DNA from: Paragyromitra xinjiangensis
Taxonomy: Eukaryota > Ascomycota > Pezizomycetes > Pezizales > Discinaceae
DNA: 64,000 nucleotides
Assembly (NCBI GenBank): GCA_038503065.1
Contig: JBCAMK010000005.1
Span: 1,612,001 to 1,676,000, forward strand
Direction of reading: 5' to 3'
Below are positions 23,232 through 36,737 of the stretch, piece by piece. Every line of letters starts with the position of its first letter. The stretch's first letter is position 1. The notes under the pieces are model-generated. The model was not told the DNA's origin. It saw nothing but the letters and a program-made list of their open reading frames with translations, and ran no database searches. The position numbers were made by a program, and so were the translations under genes.

Positions 23232-26048
23232 TGTTGCGAGATAGTAAGTCGCGCAAGAGATAGTAGATGGTAGAGATAATCAGTTGGATAAACAATAAAC
23301 AAGTGCACAGTCCCCCGCTCTAAATATCAGGATAAAAGGCAAAAATAAAACAAAAGGCCTTCGTAAGCTGCCGTTCAGTATCGAAGCAATCTCTGCTGGT
23401 ATCGCAAAGCTGCGGAGAAATCACAGACAGGCGATGGGGTTGGAGATGGGAAGGGTGGTGGAGAGCGACGGGGGATGGGGAGCACACGGTTGTTAAAGGC
23501 TGGGCCGAGTCAGCGAGGAGGGCAGCAGCCAGCCAGCGAAGGGATGACCAAAGCGGATTAATGAGGGGATCTGCCACTTTCTACGCGACGCGACGCGTGA
23601 GTTTCGCTCCGTGTTCGCGTTAGCTGAACTCTGCAGCCACAGGTTAATTGATGGTACGGCTCGGCTGAATGCTGGGGGCGGGCGGAGAAAAGAGTGGCTG
23701 GGCTGCGGCGCAGGGTGAGTGACGCCCTGTGAATTCGATAATATGTCGATTGCCCAGCAGTCACGTCCTGATCCGTGCATCCAGCTGCAGCCTACTAAAT
23801 TCAACACATCCTCATTTCTACGGAGAAAAAGAGCCATCCCCACTTTCCTAGAATCTTCCCGAGACGAGATCCAATGGGCTCCTAACCGTCTCTCGTGAAA
23901 TACACGGAAGGAACGACCTTCCTATTCGGGAGCACCATCTACGAAGAGGACTGAGATCCCTCCCCGAACAAGTGGCCCACAGACCAGCACATCACCATGC
24001 AGATAGGTCTCGACCATCAGGGCCTTTCTCAGTAAAGCCTCCGATAGACAAGCCTGGGGTGGATACAGAAGTACCCCGCTTCATGATGCTTTATCTTGCA
24101 CGCACGACGTCGTTGGCAGACTTCTTTTAGAAATTTGAGGTTGGGGATGATGCCTTATTGAAGAAAACGGGAGAAAACCTACCCGGCTGCAAATAGCGCG
24201 TAAACTACTGTGGGTATGGAGTTATTGGGAAGCTAACCTAACCGTATTAGGTCGGGAGAGCTTGTGCGTGAAGAAATGCTAGATGAACGTGTCAAGACTA
24301 AGGAACACGGAAGGAAGCATGGACAGCTACCTGATTTGCTACCGGTCGAGGAAATAACAATTCTAGAGAGCACTGAGTTGATTACTTTGTAAATGATATC
24401 GAGTCCACACAAAAGAGAACGAATCTCACCGAAAATCCCACTCTGCGATCTTTCCCTACGGCGTATACGACTAGTCTCTCCGAAGGTGTGCTTGGCGGAC
24501 ATATGGAAGCTTTGTATTCTTAAGCTACGCGGGAACTAGAAGCTGATAATTTCAAGAACATGATGAACCCTTACAATTGCACAATGTCAATCCGAAATTA
24601 CACCTTGGATCTATAACTCACAGACCCACCTTACCATCACACCCAAAACCTTTCTTGGCATACGTTAGTCTCCATTTGCCAGCTATAGCGGACTCTATTC
24701 CGATATCCCCACTCCACCTCTCCAAACCATTACTAGACTTACCAACCATATTCGTGACATCCCCGAGATATCTCGGTTTCCCTCAGCACAGCCCTAGCAA
24801 CCCGTGCCACGGGGATTTGTTTATACGCGCACGAATGGATATGCAACACGCTCAGTGAGAATTTAAATAGTATTTTGGGACTGCTCACGTGATGTCCCTG
24901 TGTCTCCCTGGGGTTTGATTGAGTAGCCAATAGGCTTGTACTGAGAGATACGCTGAGATGGGTATCAAAAGTAGCAAGCCTGTGTTCAGTCCAAGGTGTG
25001 ATTACCCAATTGCCCCCCCAGGAAGTTAGGCCGTGCCATACCTCACTCCTTTTCATCAAGTATATCATGCAACGATGCTAGGGTACGCGTATTTGGATTG
25101 CGGTTAAGCAGGCATAGGAAAGGCTGTCGGCTTGTGGCGTCTTAGTCGCTGGGAGGGCGGTGATAGGACTGATGTGACTACATGTAGTAAAGAATATAAT
25201 GCCATCGTTAGACCGGAGAGATCCAAGATAAGTAGATAGTAATGTCTATAGATTAGTATTCCTAACTATTCTAATGTCAAGTGGGAGGGATGATCTAAAA
25301 TCTGAGACGCACGTGCGCTGCATGCTCATGACAAAGGGCAATTTTACCGAGTGATGAGTTGTGATTGAATGTGTGACGGGTTGGGTATTTGTAAAAAATA
25401 TATTTCCCCACCCAGCCGTCCGTGGGCCATATGCAATCTTTCCCCTGTGATGGTAATTCTATGGGGCTCGTCTCTTCCTATCACCGATTTCCCATTTTCG
25501 AAGAGAGATGAAATGAGGGACTGTTTTGTGGAGCTGGCTTTGCGTGTGCTCAACTTATCTAGGTGAAGGGAACTTAGTTTAGATTATTAGGGTGAATATT
25601 TTCCTACAATTACGCGCATTTTGTCTTATCTTGAAGTGTCGCATCACCCTTTCCATTTCTTCCTTGTCGCAACCAATCATTCCCTTTCCCTTACTGCGAC
25701 CTTCAATTTTTTCAATTTTAAAAAGGTACATGTAGCTAGCATCTGATAAATGTTAATGTGTATCTTCCCCATAATCTAGCTCCGACCTATAGAATTTTTT
25801 TACCGTTTACAGAGAATTTCGATCTATATTCGGTCAAATCGAGCCATGATTAGAGATACTGAAGATGTCACACTTTGATACTTCCCATATTTTACGGCAC
25901 ACATTCAATTAAGAGCCTGATCCAATAAACTGTGCGTGCTAGGATAACCCAGTTATATCCACATCCACTTATTCCTGGGAGGAGAGCCGATCACCTTCAA
26001 GGCTTCAGCCATTAATCCAACTTCAGAGTATCTCTAGGGGTGAAAGCC
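23232..26048. other. Intergenic region
   Basis: 2.8 kb between two divergently transcribed genes. No coding region was found. It carries TACATGTA at 25179 (as CTACATGTAG) and at 25727. Both promoters are expected at its ends. Confidence 0.55.
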
Positions 26049-27065
26049 ATGGAAACTACAAATCCCGCATCAGGTACCGGCGTGCACCTCAGTCCCAAGC
26101 AATTCGAAAATCGCCCTGGAGCCCTTGAGATGTCTCCAACAATTGATCCAGTGCTTTTCGAAGAATTCGGGGACCGCGGATCGTCGCAGGGGTCCATCAC
26201 CACGATCACCGACCAAGCCTGTGGACCTTACTCAGCACCCACCGAACCATCTCAAGGACTAGATGTCCCAATATCTCGCGAAGAAGTTGCTCAGTTTCTC
26301 ATCGAACTGGGATACGGTCTACTTCCGCCTCAACCTGAACCTGTACCAATTCCCACCGAAAACGGTTATTCTCGTCTCGACGACCCTACACCAGCCAATG
26401 ACGGGGACGAGACTGACTCTCCTTACTCCTCTGGCCCTGAATACCCAGCCTACTACTCCCACCCCCACTCCAACAACCTCGAAATCCGCATCCCCAAAAC
26501 CCGCCCCTCCCCGCCCCCACGCAAGGAACCCTCCTTCCCCACATCCATCGTGACAAAATCCTACTTCTTCTGCGACACCGAAGGCTGCTCCGGACGCTAC
26601 CGTCGCCGCCGTAACCTCCATGCGCACAAACTAAAAGCCCACGGCGAAACATACCTCGGCTTCAGCGACGAGGAGTTTGAATCCACCATAGACAGTGTCC
26701 TTGACGCCAACAGGAAGTATTACAGCTGCACGGTCGTCGGCTGCTCTGCGGTGTTTACGGAACTTCGGAACCTTTGGGCACATCAAGATAAGTATCATAG
26801 CCACGAGACGTTCTTTTGTAAGTGGAGTCGTTGTGCGGAGAGGAGCACGGATTTTGGTACGATGGAGGCTTTTTTGAAACATGTGATGGAGAATCATCAT
26901 GATAAACGATATGTTTGTGATGTGTGTGGGCAGTATGGGACGGATCGGAAGGATAATATGGATAGGCACTCGAATCGGAAACATCCGGAGATTGTGTTGA
27001 TGAAGGGGAAGCCAGGAAGGGTACCAGATAGTGAAGAGGGTGAGATGGTTGAGGAGGAGGGGTAG
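26049..27065 (+). CDS. C2H2 zinc-finger protein, four fingers
   Basis: An intronless ORF of 338 residues from the ATG at 26049; the frame is open slightly further upstream but has only GTG there. The N-terminal half is acidic and Pro/Ser-rich. The C-terminal half has four fingers at about residues 175-205, 228-255, 258-290 and 293-320. Fingers 1 and 2 are C-x4-C-x12-H-x4-H, finger 3 has a longer C-to-H spacing of 15, and finger 4 is C-x2-C-x12-H-x4-H. The fourth is followed by a short acidic tail. Such proteins are usually nuclear DNA-binding regulators, but the targets cannot be predicted. The decayed gene at 31950-33518 encodes one finger of the same C-x4-C-x12-H-x4-H type. Confidence 0.85.
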   Translation: METTNPASGTGVHLSPKQFENRPGALEMSPTIDPVLFEEFGDRGSSQGSITTITDQACGPYSAPTEPSQGLDVPISREEVAQFLIELGYGLLPPQPEPVPIPTENGYSRLDDPTPANDGDETDSPYSSGPEYPAYYSHPHSNNLEIRIPKTRPSPPPRKEPSFPTSIVTKSYFFCDTEGCSGRYRRRRNLHAHKLKAHGETYLGFSDEEFESTIDSVLDANRKYYSCTVVGCSAVFTELRNLWAHQDKYHSHETFFCKWSRCAERSTDFGTMEAFLKHVMENHHDKRYVCDVCGQYGTDRKDNMDRHSNRKHPEIVLMKGKPGRVPDSEEGEMVEEEG

Positions 27066-27875
27066 GGGGGTATGGCTTCTAGGGTCTCGATGGTTAGGTA
27101 GATGGGGATTAGTGGATAGGGGGTTTCGTTCGTCGGATGTGGAAGTTCTGTCTACTTATTTCTTTGATTTATCGGGAAAAGTGGGATGTATTCTGGGGGT
27201 GGTTTATATTGAGGTCGTGAGGTCTCATCTAGCATGTAACTCTCTTCTAGGGATTTGGCGCTAGTGGACGAATCATGTCTCATGATTCTAACTCTGAATT
27301 GACTGACCGATACCTCAACCCGGTCTCAAGATCATGACTAAGTTCTAGAGATAAGTTTGTTTTTCGTGGTTTGGATTACATGGTGAAAAATGGGGCTTAT
27401 CTCCTCGCCAGCTGCGTAAGTGGACAGTACAAATCCCCACGGGAGTAAGCACGGCAAAGAACAGCACGAGAACAGGGGCTAACTTTAATTTAGAAAGTTG
27501 ATACCATAGAGTAGAGTAGAGTAGAGTTTACTTTTATACAAAACCATCATGAACACCAAAAGCGATTAACAATGAGAAAGAAACCCCTTCGTAAAGTATC
27601 TTACAATAGAAAATAGAAAGACATCCCTCCCTTCTAACATATCGTAAACCAGATCGTAAGGTTTGTGACTCAGTTTCCATATTCCTCCTCACCCATAATT
27701 TTCCGTCCCAACTTTTATCACCCGCAATACAAGACAAAAAAAACCAAGGCCATCTAACAATATACCAAGAATCGAAAGTAAGGAAGAAAAAATCCCGAAA
27801 AGAAAAGAACAAAACAGCTGCCGTAATATATTACAATCGCCATCTCACCCTCCTCTCCTTAGGTATATCCTCTAA
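27066..27875. other. Region between convergent genes
   Basis: 810 bp between the 3' ends of the zinc-finger gene and the helicase gene. It should hold both 3' UTRs and polyadenylation sites. It is A-rich towards the helicase stop and has no coding content. Confidence 0.6.
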
Positions 27876-30746
27876 TCATTCGGAATCAAACCTACTCATC
27901 CCACCACTTCTTCCACCACCACCTCTGCCACGGCTAGGTCTGTCCCCTCCAAATCCTTGAGAGCCACTATCACGGTCCCCAAACGATTTCCTCTCACCAC
28001 CACCGAATGAGTCTCCACCGCGGCCTCTACCGCGGCCACCAAAACCACCCCTGGAACCGCCAAAGCCGCCAGATTCACCATCGCGCCCACCGCTGGAAAA
28101 CCCGCCCCGACTGAAACCACCGCGGCCTCTTCCACCGCCCTGTTGACCTCTTCCTTCCCAAGGTCTGCTGCCACCGCCACTGTCACGTCTCCCAAAGCCA
28201 CCCGATTCACTATCACGTCCACGGCTGGAGAATCCGCCACGTCCGCCAGAGGAGTATCCGCCACGTCCACGGGAGGATTCGCCGTCTCGGCCGCCGAAGC
28301 TGCTACGGCCTCCGAATCCACTAGATTCGCTGTCTCGACCGCCGTCCCGGTTGCCGAAGCTACTACGGCCTCCGGATCCACCAGATTCGCTGTCCCGACC
28401 GCCGTCCCGGTTGCCGAAGCTACTACGGCCTCCAAATCCACTAGATTCGCCGTCCCGACCGCCACCCCGGCTGCTGAAGCTACCACGGCCTCCAAATCCA
28501 CTAGATTCGCCGTCCCGACCGCCGCCCCGGCTGCTGAAGCTACTACGGCCTCCGAATCCACCAGATTCACCATCACGCCCACGGCTAGAGAATCCACCAC
28601 CTCTTCCTCCAGAGCTGCCGAAACCGCCACGGCCTCCACGGCCACCAAAGCCGCCTCTTGAGGAACTACCGCCACGGTTGCTATCATAATGGGGACGGTC
28701 AGATCCTTCATCACCGAATTCATCGTCCCTCTTGTTGGTAGTGTTCAGGCCAGGGACTCTCTCAAGCCCCATCTTCTGGGCCAACAGAGGTGAGACATAT
28801 GGAGGTTCCTCCATGCCCCATCCTAGGGTAGCAAGCCTATTGAGACCCTGGATCATACCACGTTTGTCACCAATCGCGGTATAGATTCCGATGAGTGCAG
28901 TGTACGTCCTGCTCTTGAATTCACGGGGTACCCTCATGCTGGCCTCAGTAAGAGTAGTGAGGATATCTGCAGTACTCTTGGGAAGGGTTTGCTCAGCACC
29001 TAAGTCGATTCTGGCGGTAGCAATTTCTTCCTCCTCAATGAATGGGAGACCCTTGAGTTCCTGCATGGTGTAGGCATATTCCATATCTGGGAGGATAAGG
29101 TAACCAACGCCCTCACGAGAACCACGAGCAGTACGGCCAAGACGATGGATGTACTGTTCTTTGTTCTTTGGGCCACCAATTTGGATAACATGGGTGACCT
29201 TAGGGAAGTCCATTCCGCGAGCAGTAACATCCGATGAAAAGAGGATTGCTGACTCGGCGTTTCTGAAGCGTTTGGCCGCAGTATCCCGTTGGCCCTGTGT
29301 AAGGCGAGAGTGGATCTCGAAGATCCTAGTTGGGGCTAAGGGATGCTCGGCGCCATTTTGACCACGAATTTGGCGGAAGGTTTCGGCGGCAAGAGAGGTC
29401 CAGCGAGTAGCAGAGAAAAAAATGATGGCTTTGAAGGGGAGGTTTTCTTCTTCGGATTCAGCATTCATTGCACTATTGTGAACGGCTCTTTCGCGTTCAC
29501 AAAGCTCATAGACTGCGGGGATCAAGTTCTCAAGCCCCTTAGCCCTGATAACTCTTTGCTCGACCTTCTCGTGGGTTTGCGCTTCGCCCTTCTCAACCAT
29601 GCGAAGGAACTTGTACTCCGAACCCATGGTCTTCTTAACTACGCTCATGACCTTGTCTGGGACTGTCGCAGAGAACAGAAGAGTCTGTCTGGCCCTCCCT
29701 GTTGCCTCGATAATATGATGTCTAGGAGGCAGAGCAGCCATGATATTGTCGAGTTCCTTGGCAAACCCGACATCAAGCAAATTATCGGCCTCGTCCATTA
29801 CAAAAATCTCCAAGTTAGGTGCAGTGACACCCCTTGGGTCGGTGAGAAGATCCAGCAGTCTGCCGGGGGTGGCGATCAGAATGTGGCAGCCATATTTGTG
29901 AATTGAACGGAGACTGTCCGACTTCCCGGAGCCACCGACGGCGGTCTGGACAACGATGGGAGTGTTTGCGGTGAGTTTTTGGGCATCAACAGCGATCTGA
30001 GTAGCCAATTCGCGTGTTGGCGAGACGATAATCGCACGGATATCAGAGTTAGACTCGCCAGGGGATGTTCGCTCCCTGGAATATCTGCCAACAGTCTTTA
30101 GAGGTTTTTGGCTGGTGAGAACGCGCTGCAAAACAGGTAGGAGGAAGGCGATTGTCTTTCCGGTACCAGTCTTGGCTTGGGCAAGTCTAAAATTACGATC
30201 ACATTCTATTAGAAAACGTTTGTCTCAAAATGGAAAAAAAAGCAAAAAATAAAAAGATCAATGATAGGAAGAGAGGGGAATAAAAACTTACACATTTTCG
30301 CCGTTCACGGTTTCTAGTATAGTTTTTCGTTGCACTTTGGTCATTTCCTCGTATCCCAAACCCTTCGTGATAGTATTAATAATCGATGAATCCACCAATC
30401 CCTTATCTGCAAGCTGTTGGAATTTGGTGATAGGCTCCTCCTTAGCAAAGTGATGTTCATGGCCGTGACCAGCATGAGCATATTCTCCTGCAGGAGGATC
30501 TGAGTCTACAATTGCTTCTGCTTCTGCTGTGGCATTGGCATTGGCATTGGCTTCATCCCGTAGATATGCAGAGATAGCAAAAAATCTTCGCTGAGAAGGT
30601 GAAGAACTGAGCACAGCGGTTTTTAATGGCGCTGCACGCACAATTGTAGAATTTGACGAGGAGGGAGAAGATGTGAGGGCACGAATAGAAGAAGATGTTA
30701 AACGAATGAGAGCAGGCGATTGACGGCGCAGCGCGACGGTGAACAT
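27876..30746 (-). CDS. mss116: Mitochondrial DEAD-box RNA helicase, Mss116/CYT-19 type
   Basis: An ATP-dependent RNA chaperone that in relatives helps splice group I and II introns in mitochondria. 921 residues from exons 30292-30746 and 27876-30186, with a 105-nt intron (GTAAGT...TTTTAG). The N-terminus (Arg, Ser and Ala, hardly any acidic residues) fits a presequence. Motifs in order: Q-motif-like GYEEMTKVQRKTI, motif I AQAKTGTGKT (about 155), PTRELATQ, motif II DEAD (about 283), SAT (about 320), ARGMDFPKV, and motif VI HRLGRTARG (about 500). From about residue 655 the tail is Gly/Arg/Ser-rich (RGG type). Part of it is coded by four exact-length 60-bp units at 28321-28560. RGG tails bind RNA in other helicases; here the tail is much longer than the basic tail of yeast Mss116. 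Confidence 0.9.
28321..28560 (-). repeat. Four 60-bp coding minisatellite units in the helicase tail
   Basis: Units start at 28321, 28381, 28441 and 28501, and each codes for 20 residues around GRSSFGNRDGGRDSES. Units 1 and 2, and units 3 and 4, resemble each other most. Partial copies flank both ends. All keep the helicase frame. Confidence 0.9.
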
Positions 30747-31949
30747 CGCGGCGGTGGTGGGGTAAAACTGTTTGAAGCCTGCCTTTTGTGGTAGGAAGAG
30801 ATTGGGGTAATGAAAAAAACCGCGATCAAAGGAATTGCGGTAAGAATGTAAGAAGGAGGAAGAGATGAGAGGGATGGTTGAGATGAGAGGAAGAGGGAGG
30901 AAGGGAGGGAAAATTTCCTCTGTTGTAGTGGGGGAGGGGACAATATTGTCTTTTTGGCGCTATAAGTGGTTGCGGCGAAAAGAAAAAAAATGGAAAACCT
31001 ACTAGGAATTTAGCTTGGCGGAGGGTTCATGGAGAATAGTTTTTCCGGCTTAACAGAGATCTTCCGCCACATTGGCTACGATTTGGTTCAACGGTGCCGT
31101 TAAACGAGATTGGAAATCCATTCCAGTAATCTAGGCCCGGAGAAACTTGGGTTTCATCCTTACTTATTCTCTAACTAGCAGTCTGGCGGTGGGCTACCGG
31201 ATACATGTAGTGTTGGGCCTAGGATTTGGGTTACCCGTTGGTGGCCTGAATTCTCAACTTTTGCAACGAGTATTAGTCAGGACCAAGCACCTTGACCTGA
31301 AAACCCTGTTGATACGTTTTTCTATTATAGCATCTCTAACCACTGTAGGTGATAAGAATTGAAAAGCAGAATTGTAGTTCGACGTAAATTTGGAACCACA
31401 TGTAGCTACGGAATAGGCAGATGTATGGAGCTATAGTTGCCACTGATTGGCACGTAGGGTTTTCCCTTATGAGCAAGATTTCTATGCGTACATGTAGTCT
31501 TAGTAATAGGCCTAAGTGGCTACCATGCACTAAAGGGATATTTGAGAGAATGCTAAGATATAATTTTCGTGTTACAAACACGGGTGCAAGTGCTTCAGGC
31601 TCAAGTATTCTGCGTGACGCTTTATCACTAGGTCATACAGCATACGTGTATCTACACATAGGTTATGTAGTACCTTGGACTCTTGCAGGCCAAGGTGGTT
31701 GATTGAAGTTACTGGCATTCTGGCGAGGGAGAACTCTGATTTAAGCCCATGTATTACAAGCTAAATGTGGGGTTTGATATCGATGGGTTTCGGCTCAAAT
31801 CTCATACTCATCACTGAATATTTAGAATTCATAGCAGGCGTTATTCAGAAATTTATTTCTAGTGAATATCCATACACATCAATATTTCTTGATAGCATCA
31901 CAGTTGTAAAAATGAGGTTTCTTTATCCAACCATCTCAATCCCTTCATC
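30747..31949. other. Intergenic region upstream of the helicase gene
   Basis: It contains the presumed helicase promoter, TACATGTA sites at 31202 and 31489, and an ACATGTA at 31398. No coding region was found. Confidence 0.55.
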
Positions 31950-33518
31950 TCTCGTGCTTCGCCGTTGTAGAAGGTTGGTGTGCCCCGGCTTGCTTCCCCG
32001 TGGGATCGTTGTCATCGGGGTTACACTCCTGGAGGTTTGCTCCCCGTCACCTCCCTTGGCTGCCCAACGACCTTAACTTTCCCGGTGGACCTCTGCTCAA
32101 CATGTTTCTCCGTCCTAACTTCCTCGGGCTTGTTCATAACTTCATCATCACCATCACCTCCTTGCTCATCTCTTGGCGCGATGGCTCCCCGAATAGGGCT
32201 CCGTTACTACACAATCTTCCACCTTCTGGATTTTCCCCTCCATTCAGCCAAGCGTGTCAGAGAAGTTCCGTCATGAGGAACGTAATCTTCACGGCCATCA
32301 TCACCATATGTATAGCGGGAGACCACATCAGCAACTTCAGTGGCATCATTAGGAGAGTGGTGGTGGCTAGGACCGCCTTTAGAACTGTTATTAGGATTGC
32401 TATGTTGCCGACTAGGTTGAATGCGCTCTATATTCATATCAGCATTAAAGCTTTTTTATTTTTTCTAGGGAGGGTTCCAACTCCAGTTTTTCCGGTTTTT
32501 TGGACTTGATTCGTCGGTTCATAAGCCTCATGTTACTAAACGACTCTTGACACGAGTCAACTTTGCAGTGGTATCATTCTGACGTTGTACCCATGTTAAA
32601 AACGAGACTAGAATTCGCGGGAGTGTTTTCTTATGAGAAGATTCTGGAACTAGAGAGACCGCTAGCGTATTCCTAACGCCCCTTCTAAGGATCTCAGAAG
32701 TGGTTCTAGAATTATTCTCAGGACTAGGAGGTCTACCACAAGGAATAAGATCCTCGTGCTCTCTAGCTACGGGATGGGCAATCTCGTCAGCAACCCCAGA
32801 AGCAATTCTAGAGGTACTAACGTCTGAGTTATTATGAAGGCTTTTATCAAGCTCCCGACGTCTCTCAGATTCTTGAAGTTCTATATCTATGTTGGTAACG
32901 GGGTTTCTATTTTCGTGATTGGGCTTTACCCATATATTCCGGATGTCTGGCTCTGGCATGACCCTTCCACTGCTTCACTCTCGCGAATGATCTCTTGCAC
33001 TTGTCAACCTTGCATAAAGCGTAATTTTTCGACGCTTCTATTTCCGAATATCAGCGACAATCTAGGTCTTCAGAAAAGCATCCTCACCTTGAAGAACTTA
33101 ATACCCAGTACTAGCAGATGTCAGCTAAGCACCAAACGGCTTTTCACACGGATCTTTCATCGAACCTGTTTTCCTGTGATATTCCGTTTCACTTGACGCC
33201 CCTGATTTCTCAAGTCTTTTCCTGACCGCTTTTTGCTCGTGATTGGCTCCTCGCCCTTCTATGGTTCCCCAGGGATTTGTGGGCTTTCAGAGTGTTTCTA
33301 GACGTCCCTGCCTGGCTACCTGGTTCTGCTGGGGTCTTCTTACGTGGTGGCCTTTGGCGGAGTCGGCCGGAGACTGGATCTTCAACCGGCTCGTCATAGT
33401 AATCAGAGTCGTACGCTAGTTTTTCCTCTCTCCGGGTGCGATTCCGAGTTTTGGGGGATTTTTTGGAGACATGGTGGGGTTTAGAAAATGGAAAAAGGGT
33501 AAATGTTGGTTGAGAGTC
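31950..33518 (-). pseudogene. Decayed gene with one C2H2 zinc finger
   Basis: No single ORF covers this stretch, but consecutive pieces in changing frames all have coding-like, charged composition. The pieces are: 33518-33210 (SPKTRNRTRREEKLAYDSD...); 33029-32907 with a full C2H2 finger (C-x4-C-x12-H-x4-H); 32959-32528 (IELQESERRRELDKS...); 32531-32445; 32437-32207; and 32180-32021. Junctions often fall in A-runs, for example the AAAAAA after the ATG at 33470-33472, where one more A would join that start to the open frame. At least five frame changes and several stops argue for a relic and not for introns, although some breaks could be spliced out. The original function is unknown; a DNA-binding protein is likely from the finger. 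Confidence 0.5.
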
Positions 33519-33959
33519 CTAGCACCAAAGAAAATTCGGGCAGCCAGATGTTCGGTGTTTTGCTCGAAGGAGCGTGCAAGCACAAGAGGCTAGAGTTAAA
33601 CCAGACTGGGCCCGGTCTCCTTCGCTTTGTGTATCTTTTGTATTTTCACAAAAGACTGCAGGATCCCAAGTGGCTTACACGTACGGCGAGGATGTAGAAT
33701 TCAGGTTCCATGTATCATACAGTTCACACTCGTGATCACTATTTCAAAATCCCCAGATCGCCGCTCCAATGGAAATGAAGAACCCTATTCTTGTCAATAT
33801 GTAGTTTATAGATTACGGCTTACTCGAGAGATACTAAAGACCGACCCAATATCAAAAACGCCCACCGCCACCAACAGGAAACAGAAAAAAAGTACAATAC
33901 AAAGATACACATAGTCAGGGTATTAGTGTGCATGGTGGATAAACCAGAGAGTATCAACT
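33519..33959. other. Short intergenic stretch
   Basis: It is downstream of Tlg1 and upstream of the decayed gene. It holds the presumed tlg1 3' UTR; nothing else was seen. Confidence 0.5.
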
Positions 33960-34810
33960 CTAAAGGATCAACACCAACACAAGTAAAATAATTAGCACCA
34001 AAATCAACACACCGATACAGCACGAGCTCGCCGTATCTACCTCTCGTTAGCTCTCTAGACCCCCACTTCATATAGGCAACACATACCTTCATTTTTTCTA
34101 ATAAACCCATTCAAGTCCCGCACACCTCTCTTCAACTTATCCTCAATCCTCCCCGCATCTCTATCCACCTCCTCCAACATCTCCGTCTGCTCCTCAAGTT
34201 CTCTATTCATCTCATGTGCCTGCTCCCTCAAATTCACCACAGTCCGACTCACATCCTCTAGTGCCAGATCCTGATCCGCCAACAGCTCCTGCTGCTGCTG
34301 AAGATTAAACTGCGTATAAGCGTCATCACCTCCCTGATTGCCCCCATATCCTCCCTGCTGTCCTCCATAGCCCCCAGGTGCTCCACCGCTACGTCCTGCA
34401 CCAGGAGGCCCATGTTTCGCTAGTTCCTCTCGGATATCTAGCACCTCGCCCTGTACCTCATCAACGAACCTTCTTCGGCGAGCAACTTCGGGAACGTCGA
34501 GGCCAAATTTATAAGGGTCCTCCTCGATCGCGCGGACGGATGCCTGGAGGTCTGTTAGGTCTGCCGAGAGGTCTGTGAGGTTCTGTATGAGATCGGCATG
34601 TGCGGAGGCGAGCTCGGGGGAGGTTAGGGAGGGTGTAAGGGAGCGGATGCGGAGGTAGGAGGAGAAGGAGGCACGGGTAGATTCTAGAAGAGCGAGGACG
34701 TCACTGTGCACGGGTGTTAGTTGAGCTTTGAAGGAAATTCGAACGGGGAGAAAGGGTAGGAACTTTTGAAATTGGATAAAGGGGTCGGTATCAGCGGTTG
34801 AGGACATCAT
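33960..34810 (-). CDS. tlg1: t-SNARE Tlg1 (syntaxin 6/10 family)
   Basis: A Qc-SNARE of the trans-Golgi network and endosomes that acts in retrograde vesicle fusion. Three exons: 34764-34810, 34087-34703 and 33960-34036, giving 246 residues. The N-terminal DPFIQFQNDVLALLEST matches the syntaxin-6 pattern only if the 60-nt intron 34704-34763 is removed. That intron has a weak donor (GTTCCT), a CTAAC branch and CACAG. A Gly/Gln-rich linker precedes the SNARE helix, which starts near DQDLALEDVSRTVVNLREQA. The second intron (50 nt, GTATGT...GCTAAC...TAG) leads to the exon coding KNEDTASSCCIGVLILVL, the membrane anchor that ends the protein. Without that splice the anchor would be lost. A second ATG at 34807 could also serve as start. 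Confidence 0.92.
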
Positions 34811-35340
34811 TTTGAAGATATTGAAGCTTGGAGCTGTGAGTTTCGAGGTTCTACCTATTTGAGACAGGCTGACGTTGCTGATTATAGAGATCTTATCTTA
34901 TCTGATGATCTTGCTTTTAGAGATTGTTGGTTAAGGTTGGGGGAAGTTCTAAATACACTTCACTACGAAAGACTGCTGTTTAACCTGTGGATTTTCCAAA
35001 CAAGCGAGTCATGGCTATACATTTACACGCGCCCGCTGGGTGAAATATTTGGTGAATTTTGAAGCCTTAAGCAGCCACAGCATGCCCCAAAACAGTCATA
35101 ATCGCATAATATCATTCTTTTGTTTTACAATCCGATGCTTCCTCATCCAACCCGCCCAATCCCGTATGAACCAAACAAACACGCATTTGATATTATGTAT
35201 AAAGGGTTCACTAAAACCTAAAACCAACAGGTAATTTTCTCCCTCCAGCTTCCACTCCTTGCCAACCGAAGGCCTACCTACCACACCCCCCCTCCCCCCA
35301 CTTTAGTTTCTTTACACCTTTTCAACCTCTCTATGCGCAT
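34811..35340. other. Intergenic region
   Basis: 530 bp holding the tlg1 promoter and the 3' end of the CFIm25 gene. No further feature was recognised. Confidence 0.55.
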
Positions 35341-36377
<1,037 letters not shown>

Positions 36378-36737
36378 TTCTGTAGGGGGTTGGTCGAAGG
36401 TGATACAGTAATGTTTGGGAGGTGGACGTTGGATAGATTATCGATGTGCTTGACAGCAGATCGCGTCGAGAGTTGACTTCACCAGCTAAACAAGAGCCCC
36501 AAGACGTTCTGGGGTGCCAAGGCAGAAGTTCTACCACCCAATTAGAATATCTTCCAGCGCCAAGGAATGGACCCTCTTTTTGGTTTCCCCGGAATATCCC
36601 ACCTTTGCATTTCTGCAGCTTATTTCACGATCAGGATTTCAACAAATCTTATTTGGCCTTTTCATGCTTGACTATACCGCTGAATCATATAATATACTTA
36701 CCACGGCATCTCGTGATTCAATTAAAATCTCGCACCA
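36378..36737. promoter_or_regulatory. Shared upstream region of the CFIm25 and METTL25-like genes
   Basis: 360 bp between divergent ATGs. It is the second compact head-to-head arrangement in the window. No specific factor site could be assigned by eye. Confidence 0.5.

Noticed and set aside
27896..28723. Long ORFs on both strands over the helicase tail
   Set aside because: They are out-of-frame readings of the 60-bp repeats and Gly/Arg codons of the helicase gene.
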